Assembly: GCA_037178625.1 (NCBI GenBank)
Contig: CM074146.1
Coordinates: 682,001 to 746,000, forward strand
Direction: 5' to 3'
Origin: Skeletonema tropicum
Lineage: Eukaryota > Bacillariophyta > Thalassiosirophyceae > Thalassiosirales > Thalassiosiraceae
DNA: 64,000 bases
The translations under genes were made by a program, and so were the position numbers. Positions within the stretch are counted from its first letter, which is position 1. Every line of letters starts with the position of its first letter. Of the stretch, positions 22,458 to 31,926 are shown one piece after another. The notes under the pieces were generated by a model. That model was not told where the DNA came from. It did not search any database and was given only the letters and a program-made list of their open reading frames with translations.

Positions 22458-24760
22458 ATTGGTCCACTCGTTGATCCATTTGATCCAGTGATCCAGGCGC
22501 ACAAGAAAGAGGGTCCCGGTGGAAAAGGGGTCGAGAAAGTGTCATGAGTGCCGGTTTTTGTTCCAGGTCATTGGAGTGGCATTAGGTGTCCCTGTCTGTT
22601 CTGGCGGGAAAGTGCGTTTTTAGTAGTTGGAAAAAAAACGGTTGGTCCAGATTGATCCAGCGCTCGTTTTTGTTGGCCGCATTGTTCGAATTGCTCATAA
22701 AACACACAGTGTTCACAGTAGAGACGCCATCCTCCAGTGTTTTACATACTTCTTGCTACTTATCACAGAATGGTGCGATGATTGAGAACGTGTTAGAGAT
22801 GATGAGATTTGCTCCGCCTATGCCCGTTTGCGTGCTGTTTTGCTTGTTTGGTCACCAATTTTGTCGAACACTCACCAATTTCACTTCAAGTTGCACCATC
22901 TGTTGCAGGGTCGGAGTCTTTGCCTGAAGATGCCGCTGTTGCTGGGGGGTTGAAGAATCCGCCCGAAGGAGGAGCAGCTGTCGTGGGGTTGAAAAATCCG
23001 CCTGAATGGGCCGCTGCTCCTTCAGCTGGTGCTGCTGCTGCTCCTCCCGTTGCTGCTGGGCTGAAGAATCCCCCAGAATGGGCATCTACGTCTGATCCCA
23101 ACCGTGGTGCTGGTGCTGCTCCTCCCGTTGCTGCTGGGCTGAAGAATCCTCCAGAATGGGCGTCTACGTTTGATCCCGATGCTGCTGCTGCTCCTCCTCC
23201 TCCCGTTGCTGCTGGGCTGAAGAATCCCCCAGAATGGGCGTCTACTTTTGATCGAACCACATTTACGAAGAAGGCATTGATGGATCGACTGAAAGTGAAC
23301 CAATCGCAAGTTGTGAGTGCATTCCTCTTTATTTATTTTTGCTATTATTGATATGAATAATATTCGCCTCACATAACATTTTCTTCTTAAGTAGTTCATT
23401 GACGGCACTTTCTCCTCAACACCAAGCCCATTCTACCAGTGCCTCATCGTCATGATCTTCGACCAAACTTATGATATCTATCTTCCATGCTACTACGCGT
23501 TGATGACTGGAAAGACACCGAGCTGTTATCGCACGGTGTTTCGAATGATGGAGGAAGATCTCAATCATAAGTTTGATCCAAAGACAATTGGAGTTGATTT
23601 CGAAAGTGGACTCTACAACGCTATCAAGTTTTGCTTCCCTAACGCTCGTCTCATCGGTTGCTTGTTTCATTGGAAGCAGGCAATTCGTAAGAAGATGATC
23701 TCGATGGGATTCCGTAAGGAAGTCGTGTCGTATTTTATGCTTCCGGTTAAGCTTGATCTTCTTACAGTCCTCCCGAAAGATGACATGAACACTATCAACG
23801 GCAAGGCGGTGTGGTTTGTTGCTGAGATTGTTTAGAGTGCAAATGGCGCTACTGATATTGCCGTGGAGAATGGTCCAAACGTACCAGTGCAGCAATGGAT
23901 CGCTTCGGATGTCGGCAGAAAGCTTATGGTTGAATTTTTGACGTACATCGAAAAGTGAGTTGTCTTGTTTGATTGTTCATTGCTTCAGATTGAATACCAC
24001 AACCTCACACAATTTCTTAACAACCCACACAATTCAACAGGCAGTGGCTGTTGAAAAAGGGGGTTCTTGATTTATGGAATCTTCATGAATATGTCTCCAA
24101 CGAAGCTAATTATCGACTGTGCTCCCGTAGCAATTGCGGCCTCGAACGCTACAACTTCCGTTTTAACAACGTTTTTTCTCGTCGTCACCCAGGTCTTGTG
24201 GCTTTCGCAAACGGAGTTAATATGGAGACGGATGAACAAGTCACTAGGTTGAAGAATGTCATGGAGAATAAAGATATTCCTCCCACCTATGATGATATTG
24301 ACTTTCCTGCAATTCCAGATGCATACGCTACCTTCGAAGCCCCTGAAGCATTCGTTAGCCTCACTGGAAAGGTGTTAAGAAGACGCCAACTTAATCAGTA
24401 GAGTAACACAAATAATGTAGGGGGGTAAACATTTTATTATAACAACGACTTGCCGCTACATACTGCTTTTTCCACCTAAACTGCTGCACAACAACAACAA
24501 CTTATGCCCTCACTGCCTGATGCCGTACTAAGAAGAACTAACACTTGTCACTGTTTCCTTCCGCGCCACATTACATTGTACGAGGATTCTCCCGCGCCAT
24601 CTCGCAAAAATCGAGTCTAGCCTAGAGTCATTTTGAGGACATTTTTCATTCAGTTATTTAGGGTTATGAAAATTTTTTGGCACAGTTTCTTGCAATCCTG
24701 TCCCGTTTTCTTAAAAAAAATGCTGGATCATGGATCAAATGGATCAACGAGTGGACCAAT
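22458..24760 (+). mobile_element. Mutator-like element (MULE)
   Basis: Bounded by 38-39 bp inverted repeats differing by one inserted base (left 22458-22496, right 24723-24760; core TCCACTCGTTGATCCATTTG). It encloses a MULE transposase gene in three exons. The arms are short for this group and no 9-bp target duplication could be found, so the true ends may be eroded. The repeated GATCCA words inside the arms might be transposase-binding sites (inference). Confidence 0.7.
22809..24401 (+). pseudogene. MULE transposase with one in-frame stop
   Basis: Exons: up to 23312, 23395-23954 and 24041-24401, introns GT-AG. The first exon (start uncertain) has five GLKNPPEW-type repeats separated by Ala/Pro linkers. 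The junction creates QVFIDGTFSSTPSPFYQ, the hallmark first-Asp region of MULE transposases, followed by ALMTGKTPSCYRTVF, IGVDFESGLYNAIKFCFP and GCLFHWKQAI, the DxE-type second Asp/His block. A TAG at 23833-23835 interrupts exon 2, and the frame continues in clear transposase sequence (WIASDVGRKLMVEF). Exon 3 has SRSNCGLERYNFRFNN and RRHPGLVAF. One substitution appears to have silenced an otherwise intact gene. Confidence 0.82.
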
Positions 24761-26252
24761 TATATTTGCTTCCGATTTTTTCCATGAATGTGACACATTA
24801 TCTATTTAACCAGAAGATGCCCAGGGGATAATGAAAAAAATCACCAGCGATCACCATGGCGCACCTCGACCCCGTACGTGCCGACATCAACAACACTAGC
24901 TACACATAAAATTAGACAGCCCAACTGCAGCAACTCCCTCTCCAATAGCCTTTCTATGAAGTGGTGTCCTCAGGTGGACATCGATCCACGCCATCGCTAC
25001 TTATTATGACACCAAAGTAGAGGTGCCGGAAAATTGCGCTTTGACATCGGTGTGATGATGCACTTCCAATATGGTCTTCAGATGAATAGTTGGAGCTGCT
25101 CTGCCACTGAACTGGTTTGCAGACGCCATCTATATTCTATTAAGCGGCGATCGATCCCCTCTAGAGTGTGTCGGGGCGTTCTATGGCGCATGTAGTGGCA
25201 TGGTGAATACAGTAGTTGAAAATTGATAATTTCCACAAAATACATCAAAAAGGAGAATGCATATATCTGACAGAAAATGAAATGAGAGGGTGCCAAAAGT
25301 CTGTGAGGTGATGACTATAATATAACAATCAACGTGGTTGGTGTAGATATCTCTATTTCATTGCGGCTACGACATTATTGGACTGGTTGAAATGTAGCAT
25401 ATTTTGGTGGAAAATGAAGAGCCGAATGCAATCACATACACGAGTATTTGAAGTGATATTAAGTGTATTCATCCTGCAAGTTGGGGGCCTTTTCACCACA
25501 CAACACCAATAGCCATCTGTTGCGAGCATTATACAGTGGTTTCAGGGTATCATATGACTCCTAACAGCACCATTCCTACCCGATGGGATCAAAGCAACAG
25601 CGGATGATTTGACCTACTACTCAATTATTACGTCTAATTTGTATGTAATCAATAAAACTGATAATAATAATCAATCATCATAGTATTCAGAAGGTGTCTG
25701 CAATGCACCATGGCTATTAAATAACCGAAATCTATTAAATATGAGTATGTCATGATGTTGCCCGGCATGTGCAGATTTTGTGTCTCTGGCGGTTAGAGCC
25801 GTATACCATCACAACGACGCCGATTCGGCCGCCACCGCTTACAGAATCGGAATCTACATAAAAAATGGGGTCAGTCACTACGTTGTTTATGTTGATTTTG
25901 GGAATGTTGGCCCAATAGTAGCATGGTTTGCCGTCGGATTCGTCATGGAGGAGATGTTTTTTGTTAGTGTTTGATGCGTGATGGCCGAGCACCCCGGGCC
26001 GACGATGCCAGTGCTACTGAATTAGTACCCCCAATATCTTGGAGAATGGTCGGAATACCACCATGTCACGTTGCAGAGGCGTTCTAAACTAACTAAATGG
26101 AAGGTTGTTGGTCTTTGAACCAAAAGAATCGACCTATTATTGACATAGTTACGTGGTAAAGACGCCACCCGGGGTGGATCCGGGGTGTGGGCATCTTCTG
26201 GTTAAGTTTGGATGCCATGTCAATTTGCGAGGACATTCCCGGTAGATATCGC
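24761..26252. other. Gene-poor region
   Basis: About 1.5 kb with no ORF I can assign. A minus-strand frame at 25750-25992 (80 codons) has no recognisable motif. No tRNA or rRNA signature seen. Confidence 0.45.
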
Positions 26253-26330
26253 AAAAAGAGAATGTCCAACAGCGATCGAATTTAATATTATATTGTGACA
26301 TTATGTAATTCGTGAATCATTCAGAAGACG
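26253..26330. repeat. Direct repeat left of the hammerhead
   Basis: A 78-bp sequence from AAAAAGAGAATGTCCAACAG to TTCAGAAGACG, repeated at 26747-26820 with one substitution and a 4-base gap. The pair brackets 416 bp containing the hammerhead ribozyme. Confidence 0.85.
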
Positions 26331-26570
26331 GCTGCGCTGCCTTCTTTTTCGCGTTGGAGTGGAAATACTATCTTTCTGATAATGATGACGATGGCATCCG
26401 AATCGACTCTACCAGTACCTGTCACATCCAATCACAGATGCGACAAATGATCTACAAAGATCAATTTGGAAGCCGTTGGGAAAGACTGACCCAACTGAAA
26501 TAAACAACCGAGGTGTGAGGCTAAGATTGCTCGAATGCTAGTGCGTAAAAGTCGTTTACACGTCGCACAT

Positions 26571-26668
26571 CGCAATTCGCCACAGCCCCGCCTTCAGCGC
26601 TGATCTCCTGATGAGTCTGTACAGGACGAAAGCTTCGATCCCACAAGCTTGAGCTCTCAGCGAATTGC
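26571..26668 (+). ncRNA. Type I hammerhead ribozyme
   Basis: All core elements are present in order. Core CUGAUGA is at 26608-26614. Stem II G15-U-C-U pairs with G-G-A-C27 (26615-26618 with 26624-26627), starting with the conserved G-C pair. GAAA is at 26628-26631. Stem III GCUU/AAGC (26632-26635 with 26645-26648) closes a 9-nt loop, A26631 pairs U49, and H17 is U at 26650, so cleavage is expected between 26650 and 26651. Stem I pairs 26605-26607 (CUC) with 26651-26653 (GAG), then after a small internal loop CGCUGA with UCAGCG, and further out GCAAUU with AAUUGC. The open helix is stem I, hence type I. Activity is inferred from consensus and pairing. Confidence 0.85.
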
Positions 26669-26746
26669 ATTGAATTCGAGTTTTATAGTTAGATCTTGTC
26701 CCATCATAACGGTATAAGATTAAGTATTTTCACCCCTACATTTATT

Positions 26747-26820
26747 AAAAAGAGAATTTCCAACAGCGATCGAATTTAATATTATATTGTGACATTAATT
26801 CGTGAATCATTCAGAAGACG
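26747..26820. repeat. Direct repeat right of the hammerhead
   Basis: Second copy of the 26253-26330 repeat. Spacing of the two copies is 494 bp. They may be remains of a tandem unit or of a retrozyme-like element; no open reading frame lies between them. Confidence 0.85.
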
Positions 26821-26908
26821 CTTGAGCCAAATGGAAAATGCTCACCTTCGATTACAGCATTAGAGCACCGCAACAATCATAACAAAGAAACAATAAAACA
26901 AACTCCAA

Positions 26909-27712
26909 ATGTGTCAGCCAAGCCATTCTCGTAGCAACTTCGACTTCCTGATCTATCCCTATTACGATAGCAAGGACGCGATTGCGCTCGTTGCAAGCGC
27001 TGCATTTATCGTGAGATTGACTGATTTATCAGGCTCTCTTGAAACCGATAGCGTGCCATGGACCGTCGTCCTTTGGCTCACTGGTATCAACCCTTGGACT
27101 ATCTCGCGTGTGTGGCAAGTTTTGATGAGTAAGCTTCAACGCGGTCCAAGTTACACTGGAACAACAAAAGGAGGCATGTCGCTGTCGCATAACCAGCAGC
27201 AACAGCGTTTCATCTGGCATGAACTCATTCATACCATCACGGGATTTTATCATTTCTTCCCTATCGAGGGTCTTGTCTGGATAGCCATGATCAACTTTCC
27301 GCTTTGGTTTGCACATCTAGACTTGTGCATGAGTGAAAAGGAACGCAAGAACAATAACATGCCGAGAAGTAGCAGTATCGGCGGCAGATTCAACAAACAG
27401 TCACACCAAGCAGTAGATCGCGATCCTCTAGTAGTGTTCAGTTTGGTCATTTATGTATTTGGAGCATTCTTCCGTGGGCAGAGCTTCCTCTTATCCGGGG
27501 CTGGTGTGGTGATAATGTCGCTACCTTTTACAAGGCGAAAGGCAGATTTCTCGGTAGCAGCCACTGTGCCGCCTCTGGTGGTATTGTTTCTGCTTGAGCA
27601 CTATACAATTATGAATGAGATGGATACTTGGCATAATGTAGTGCATTCATTGTCTCATGTGGTCCTTCATTGTACCGTGAATATGCTGTTCAAGCATCAT
27701 GTTGCTGCGTAA
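26909..27712 (+). CDS. Unknown 267-residue membrane protein, copy 1
   Basis: Single-exon ORF with ATG preceded by a leader partly shared with copy 2 (ATCATAACAAAG...AACTCCAAATG). Hydrophobic segments near residues 27-45, 52-66, 108-130, 181-200, 202-213 and 221-235 suggest several membrane passes. Notable residues: HELIHTITGFYH, HLDLCMSEKERKNNN and a C-terminal HNVVHSLSHVVLHCTVN rich in His. No family recognised. The near-identical second copy with few silent or conservative changes shows the frame is under selection or very recently copied. Confidence 0.75.
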   Translation: MCQPSHSRSNFDFLIYPYYDSKDAIALVASAAFIVRLTDLSGSLETDSVPWTVVLWLTGINPWTISRVWQVLMSKLQRGPSYTGTTKGGMSLSHNQQQQRFIWHELIHTITGFYHFFPIEGLVWIAMINFPLWFAHLDLCMSEKERKNNNMPRSSSIGGRFNKQSHQAVDRDPLVVFSLVIYVFGAFFRGQSFLLSGAGVVIMSLPFTRRKADFSVAATVPPLVVLFLLEHYTIMNEMDTWHNVVHSLSHVVLHCTVNMLFKHHVAA

Positions 27713-27782
27713 TTTTCATTGTATAGTCAGAGTTAAGTTAATGTTACTGGTAGATGTCCCTGAAAGTCAAATTCTACATCTT

Positions 27783-28075
27783 CTACTTCAATCCAGGCCA
27801 TGATTCAGGACGCGTCCAGAACTCATCATGTCGTCCGCCATAGTATGAATTCAATATAGGAAGTGTTGGATCGCAGTGCATTTTCTGCTCGAGCCGGTGA
27901 TCTGTCAAGGAAATGTTGTTGTTGTTGCTGTTGTTCATCAACACTAATGTCTCGAAGTTCATTCACAATGGATTGAATCAGCGGCTGAGCTGCATGCATT
28001 GGTGCCTTTTAAAGTCAAACGTTAAAATCACATTCACATCCACATCCAATACTACTTTTATATTGGACTTTCCTG
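27783..28075 (-). pseudogene. Severed 3' fragment of the Gfo/Idh/MocA oxidoreductase
   Basis: Matches the last part of the gene at 29374-30858: the stop and tail (RTRPE..W-like region), the Tyr-rich SYYGGRHDE region and the Gln-rich stretch are recognisable, with indels that break the frame. It was carried along when copy 1 of the neighbouring membrane protein was duplicated. Similarity fades near 28075. An 11-base block GAAGTGTTGGA here is the reverse complement of TCCAACACTTC in the intact gene. Confidence 0.8.
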
Positions 28076-28499
28076 TAAGTATCTGTGTGAGTTGCGAAGA
28101 AGTCATTTGTAGGTCATTCATCACAAAAGAGAATGTCTTTCTGGGACTAAAAATGCATATTGTGACTCAATTTTTAGTTTTGACTCCCTCGCACGTTTGA
28201 AGGCAACACCTGGACGGAAAGACAGATTCCTCGGAATTCGCACCTCTCAGTAGCCCCGATCGTGGCACAAGAAGATAAGTAGTGAGGAAGAAGTACTATT
28301 GTGCACATTATCGAATATCTTTGGCATTGGCATAAGTATTAGCACAGACATCAAGCCTTCTCCTTCATTCCCCATCGTTTGATCATACCATACCGTGAAC
28401 CAGAAATTACTTCCCTTTGATTGATTCGACACCTATACCTGCTCGCCTACAGCTAGCTGCTATTACAGCACTAATCATAACAAAGAGAACAAACTCCAA
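28076..28499. other. Intergenic before membrane protein copy 2
   Basis: No supported gene. Contains the promoter of copy 2; only the last 20-30 bases resemble the leader of copy 1, so the duplicated copies have different upstream DNA. Confidence 0.45.
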
Positions 28500-29303
28500 A
28501 TGTGTCAGCCAAGCAATCCTCTTAGCAACTTCGACTTCCTGATCTATCCCTATTACGATAGCAAGGACGCGATTGCGCTCGTTGCAAGCGCTGCATTTAT
28601 CGTGAGATTGACTGATTTATCAGGCTCTCTTGAAACCGATAGCGTGCCATGGACCGTCGTCCTTTGGCTCACTGGAATCAACCCTTGGACTATCTCGCGT
28701 GTGTGGCAAGTTGTGATGAGTAAGCTTCAACGCGGTCCAAGTTACCCTGGAACAACAAAAGGAGGCATGTCGCTGTCGCATAACCAGCAGCAACAGCGTT
28801 TCATCTGGCATGAACTCATTCATACCATCACGGGATTTTATCATTTCTTCCCTATCGAGGGTCTTGTCTGGATGGCCATGATCAACTTTCCGCTTTGGTT
28901 TGCACATCTAGACTTGTGCATGAGTGAAAAGGAACGCAAGAACAATAACATGCCGAGAAGTAGTAGTATCGGCGGCAGATTCAACAAACAGTCACACCAA
29001 GCAGTAGATCGCGATCCTCTAGTAGTGTTCAGTTTGGTCATTTATGTATTTGGAGCATTCTTCCGTGGGCAGAGCTTCCTCTTATCCGGGGCTGGTGTGG
29101 TGATAATGTCGCTACCTTTTACAAGGCGAAAGGCAGATTTCTCGGTAGCAGCCACTGTGCCGCCTCTGGTGGTATTGTTTCTGCTTGAGCACTATACAAT
29201 TATGAATGAGATGGATACTTGGCATAATGTAGTGCATTCATTGTCTCATGTGGTCCTTCATTGTACCGTGAATATGCTGTTCAAGCATCATGTTGCTGCG
29301 TAA
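28500..29303 (+). CDS. Unknown 267-residue membrane protein, copy 2
   Basis: Differs from copy 1 in only a handful of residues (for example SNPL for SHSR near the start, VVMSK for VLMSK, YPG for YTG, WMAM for WIAM). Same length, hydrophobic pattern and 3' flank. It ends 70 bases from the convergent oxidoreductase stop, the arrangement from which the duplicated unit of copy 1 derives, so this is probably the ancestral locus. Confidence 0.75.
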   Translation: MCQPSNPLSNFDFLIYPYYDSKDAIALVASAAFIVRLTDLSGSLETDSVPWTVVLWLTGINPWTISRVWQVVMSKLQRGPSYPGTTKGGMSLSHNQQQQRFIWHELIHTITGFYHFFPIEGLVWMAMINFPLWFAHLDLCMSEKERKNNNMPRSSSIGGRFNKQSHQAVDRDPLVVFSLVIYVFGAFFRGQSFLLSGAGVVIMSLPFTRRKADFSVAATVPPLVVLFLLEHYTIMNEMDTWHNVVHSLSHVVLHCTVNMLFKHHVAA

Positions 29304-29373
29304 TTTTCATTGTATAGTCAGAGTTAAGTTAATGTTACTGGTAGATGTCAATGAAAGTCAAATTCTACATCTT

Positions 29374-30858
29374 CTACTTCAATCCAGGCCATGATTCAGG
29401 ACGCGTCCAGAATTCATCATGTCGTCCGCCATAGTATGAATTCAATATAGTATCCAACACTTCAGATGTACGCACTGCATTTTCTGCTCGAGCCGGTGAT
29501 CTGTCAAGGAAATGTTGTTGTTGCTGTTGTTCATCATCATCATTATTATCAATGCCCCGAAGTTCATTCACAATGGATTGAATCAGCGGCTGAGCAGCAT
29601 GCATTGGTGCCTCAAACTCAATCGTATCAATCACATTCCCATCCACATCTAATACTTCAATTGGAAGTCCTGCCCCCATACCCGCCATTCTCAATGATCC
29701 ATTTGTTCCTGTAATGATCAATTCATCCTCATCTTTTTTCGTTTCGTCATTCTCATCTGGAGGTGAAAAGTCCCATAGACACTCGACTCCTGCCCCCTCT
29801 GAGGAAATCACTGCCCAATCACATGGACCAATCCTACCTTGCATTGATACATAATCCTCCACCAATGGATAGCTCCCATCTTCTACATCACCACCACGAC
29901 CACTACCCTTTCGCAACACTGTACTCGTAACATCCACAACCGGACCAAACAAATAATCCATCCGATCCAACACATGACACCCCATATCCATAACAAGTCC
30001 CCCACCCGAATATTCTGCCGCCAATCTCCATGGAATTCCACCACCACCATCTAGTCCTCTTGCAAAGCTGCTTCCCCATTGTGTATACTGCACTTTGGTC
30101 ACTTGATCTCCAATTATTCTTCCATCAGTGGAGGAAAGGAGGTTTCGTAATACTTGGGTACGTTCATGAGCACGAGAGACATATGCCGGAAAGAATTGGA
30201 TGTGACGATGATGTAATTCGTCAATCATGACGCGTGTTTCCCATGCACTTCGTCCGCAGGGTTTTTCCATGTAGATTGCTTTTAGTCTTGGTCGTGGCGG
30301 TTTGTTGTCGCTATTGGTAACACTTGACGTGGATGTAGTTGCTGCATCCTCCAAGGTAGAAATGATCTGACGTACATTCTCCAAATGAACACCTGGTGGA
30401 GTCGCTACATAAATCGCATCTAACTGATCTATATTCTCAGCAATCATATCCTGTATGTTGTCATACCCACTCAACTCGACTCCCTCACCACTTTCATCAT
30501 CACGATTGTTATACTTTTGCACAACCTCTCGATTCTCACTCACCCACTGTTGCGCTGCACCAGGAGTACGTCTCATGACGGCTATCAATTTCGAACCAGT
30601 GGATTTGTAGAATGCCGGACCGGATTTGACGGTGCATACGTCGCCTAGGCCTATTATGCCCCATTGGATTGGTGGTGTTGCGCAGAGAGAGGTGGTGGTG
30701 GTAGACATGATGTTGTTGTTGTGTGGATGAGTGGGAGTTGAAGATGGAAGATGTTGTGTGAAAGCTGATGATGAAGGCAGATTATTGGAAAAAGCTGCCA
30801 CCGTGACAATAAGGAGCAAGATAGCTCTACTGCTGTTTAGAATAGGAAAGGTGTACAT
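29374..30858 (-). CDS. Plastid-type Gfo/Idh/MocA-family oxidoreductase
   Basis: A 494-residue NAD(P)-dependent oxidoreductase. The start has a signal peptide (AILLLIVTVAAFSNN) followed by SSSAFTQHL, a diatom ASAF-type plastid junction. Rossmann signature WGIIGLGDVCTVKSGPAFY at about residues 66-84, then AIYVATPPGVHLENV, the family MEKPCGRSAWE (Lys of EKP), and GGGLVMDMGCHVLDRMDYLFG with the expected catalytic-region D..H..D. A Gln/Asp-rich insert (NNDDDEQQQQQHFLD) lies near the C-terminus. Likely acts on a sugar, inositol or related polyol; substrate unknown. It is convergent with the unknown membrane protein. Confidence 0.85.
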   Translation of the reverse strand: MYTFPILNSSRAILLLIVTVAAFSNNLPSSSAFTQHLPSSTPTHPHNNNIMSTTTTSLCATPPIQWGIIGLGDVCTVKSGPAFYKSTGSKLIAVMRRTPGAAQQWVSENREVVQKYNNRDDESGEGVELSGYDNIQDMIAENIDQLDAIYVATPPGVHLENVRQIISTLEDAATTSTSSVTNSDNKPPRPRLKAIYMEKPCGRSAWETRVMIDELHHRHIQFFPAYVSRAHERTQVLRNLLSSTDGRIIGDQVTKVQYTQWGSSFARGLDGGGGIPWRLAAEYSGGGLVMDMGCHVLDRMDYLFGPVVDVTSTVLRKGSGRGGDVEDGSYPLVEDYVSMQGRIGPCDWAVISSEGAGVECLWDFSPPDENDETKKDEDELIITGTNGSLRMAGMGAGLPIEVLDVDGNVIDTIEFEAPMHAAQPLIQSIVNELRGIDNNDDDEQQQQQHFLDRSPARAENAVRTSEVLDTILNSYYGGRHDEFWTRPESWPGLK

Positions 30859-31110
30859 GATAGTATCATGGTGTAGTTTCCCGTTCTATTCACTAACGAG
30901 ATGTTCATTGTTATGCACAAGAGTAGTCGATGATTTTCAGCCGCGCCGCGCCACAATCTCCAGTTGGCGGACTTTTTTAGCCGGGCGTCGGGGGGATGCC
31001 CTCTAAAATAACTCCCGCAGATAGACTTCATTCGCATTTGTTGACGGACTTCTCATTTTTTGTGGCTGACTTCTTTGACGTAACCGACCAAGTCAATAGG
31101 AGTAATTATC
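30859..31110. other. Divergent upstream region
   Basis: Separates the minus-strand oxidoreductase start from the first MYND gene. No CDS. The last part (TTTTTTGTGGCTGACTTCTTTGACGTAAC) resembles the leader of the MYND gene at 35583. Confidence 0.5.
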
Positions 31111-31926
31111 ATGGGAAGGAAGCGTAACCAAGGCCAAGCGAGGAGGGCTGCCAAAGCCAAGGCAAGGAAAGCGGCTGAAGAGAGGGGGAATAATCAAACG
31201 ACGACTAATGAACGACAGTCGATGGTAGAGCAATTCCGGACACGGAATCTTTTGCCGACGTCAGGACATGACACCGCAATACTATGCAGACACGGCTTTG
31301 ATAGCTTTGGGAATGATGTATTTATTGATTTCGCGGAAACATTTATAAGTGCATTTCAAGAAGATAAGGGCGCATACGTTTTGGGTGCTCTATTTCAGGC
31401 TCATAATGCTATGACTATGATGGATAAATATGCCGACATGTGGAATGACTCTGCCAAGATGGAAACGGCGGTATCATACTTTTTGTGTGTGGGAACGCAA
31501 CATATTCTAGATAGGGATTATGTTAGCGCCGGAGGGTTTGCTATTTTCGTCAGGTTCATGGAGCAGCATGTAGCAGTTGTGTTGGAACAAACTCAAGCTC
31601 TGTTCAACGATCCAAAAATAGACCAAACACTTCAGGCCGATCATCACACAATCGTAAAATTCTTCCGCCACCGCATTCCCTGCTCGTGTTTGGATGAGAA
31701 ATATGAAGAAGTGAAGAACATCACAAAGATGGGGTTCTGCTTCAACCCACAGTGTGCTCATCCTAATGGAGAAGTGGAACGCAGCAAAACAATGTATTGC
31801 AGTCGATGCCGAAATATAACCTATTGTTCTAGAAAATGTCAGGAAGCTAATTGGAGAACGCACAAGCCTGTTTGTGACCAGGTTGCTGCCATAAGAGCTG
31901 AGTTTGAGGGTAAAAAGAAGTCATAG
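31111..31926 (+). CDS. MYND-type zinc finger protein, array copy 1
   Basis: 271 residues, single exon. Basic start MGRKRNQGQARRAAKAKARK suits nuclear or nucleolar targeting. A conserved helical middle (DKYADMWNDSAKMETAVSYFLCVGTQHIL) and IPCSCLDEKYEEVKNI precede a MYND-like C-terminal zinc module with ligands at about C210, C215, C230, C233, C239, C243, H251 and C255; the first pair is C-x4-C rather than the usual C-x2-C. MYND fingers mediate protein contacts; the target is unknown. Closest to copy 4 (35583) over most of its length, but its finger (RNITYCSRKCQEANWR) matches copy 5. Confidence 0.85.
   Translation: MGRKRNQGQARRAAKAKARKAAEERGNNQTTTNERQSMVEQFRTRNLLPTSGHDTAILCRHGFDSFGNDVFIDFAETFISAFQEDKGAYVLGALFQAHNAMTMMDKYADMWNDSAKMETAVSYFLCVGTQHILDRDYVSAGGFAIFVRFMEQHVAVVLEQTQALFNDPKIDQTLQADHHTIVKFFRHRIPCSCLDEKYEEVKNITKMGFCFNPQCAHPNGEVERSKTMYCSRCRNITYCSRKCQEANWRTHKPVCDQVAAIRAEFEGKKKS

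Noticed and set aside
22226..22504. Minus-strand Lys/Arg-rich ORF left of the MULE
   Set aside because: It runs across the inverted repeat and is composed of a CT-rich tract; not a convincing gene.
22886..23260. Minus-strand repeat protein (HSGGFFSPAATGG units)
   Set aside because: It is the reverse-strand shadow of the GLKNPPEW repeats, whose plus frame splices into the transposase.
25750..25992. Possible Copia-type retroelement fragment on the minus strand
   Set aside because: The 80-codon frame has no protease, integrase or reverse transcriptase motif; only composition suggested it.
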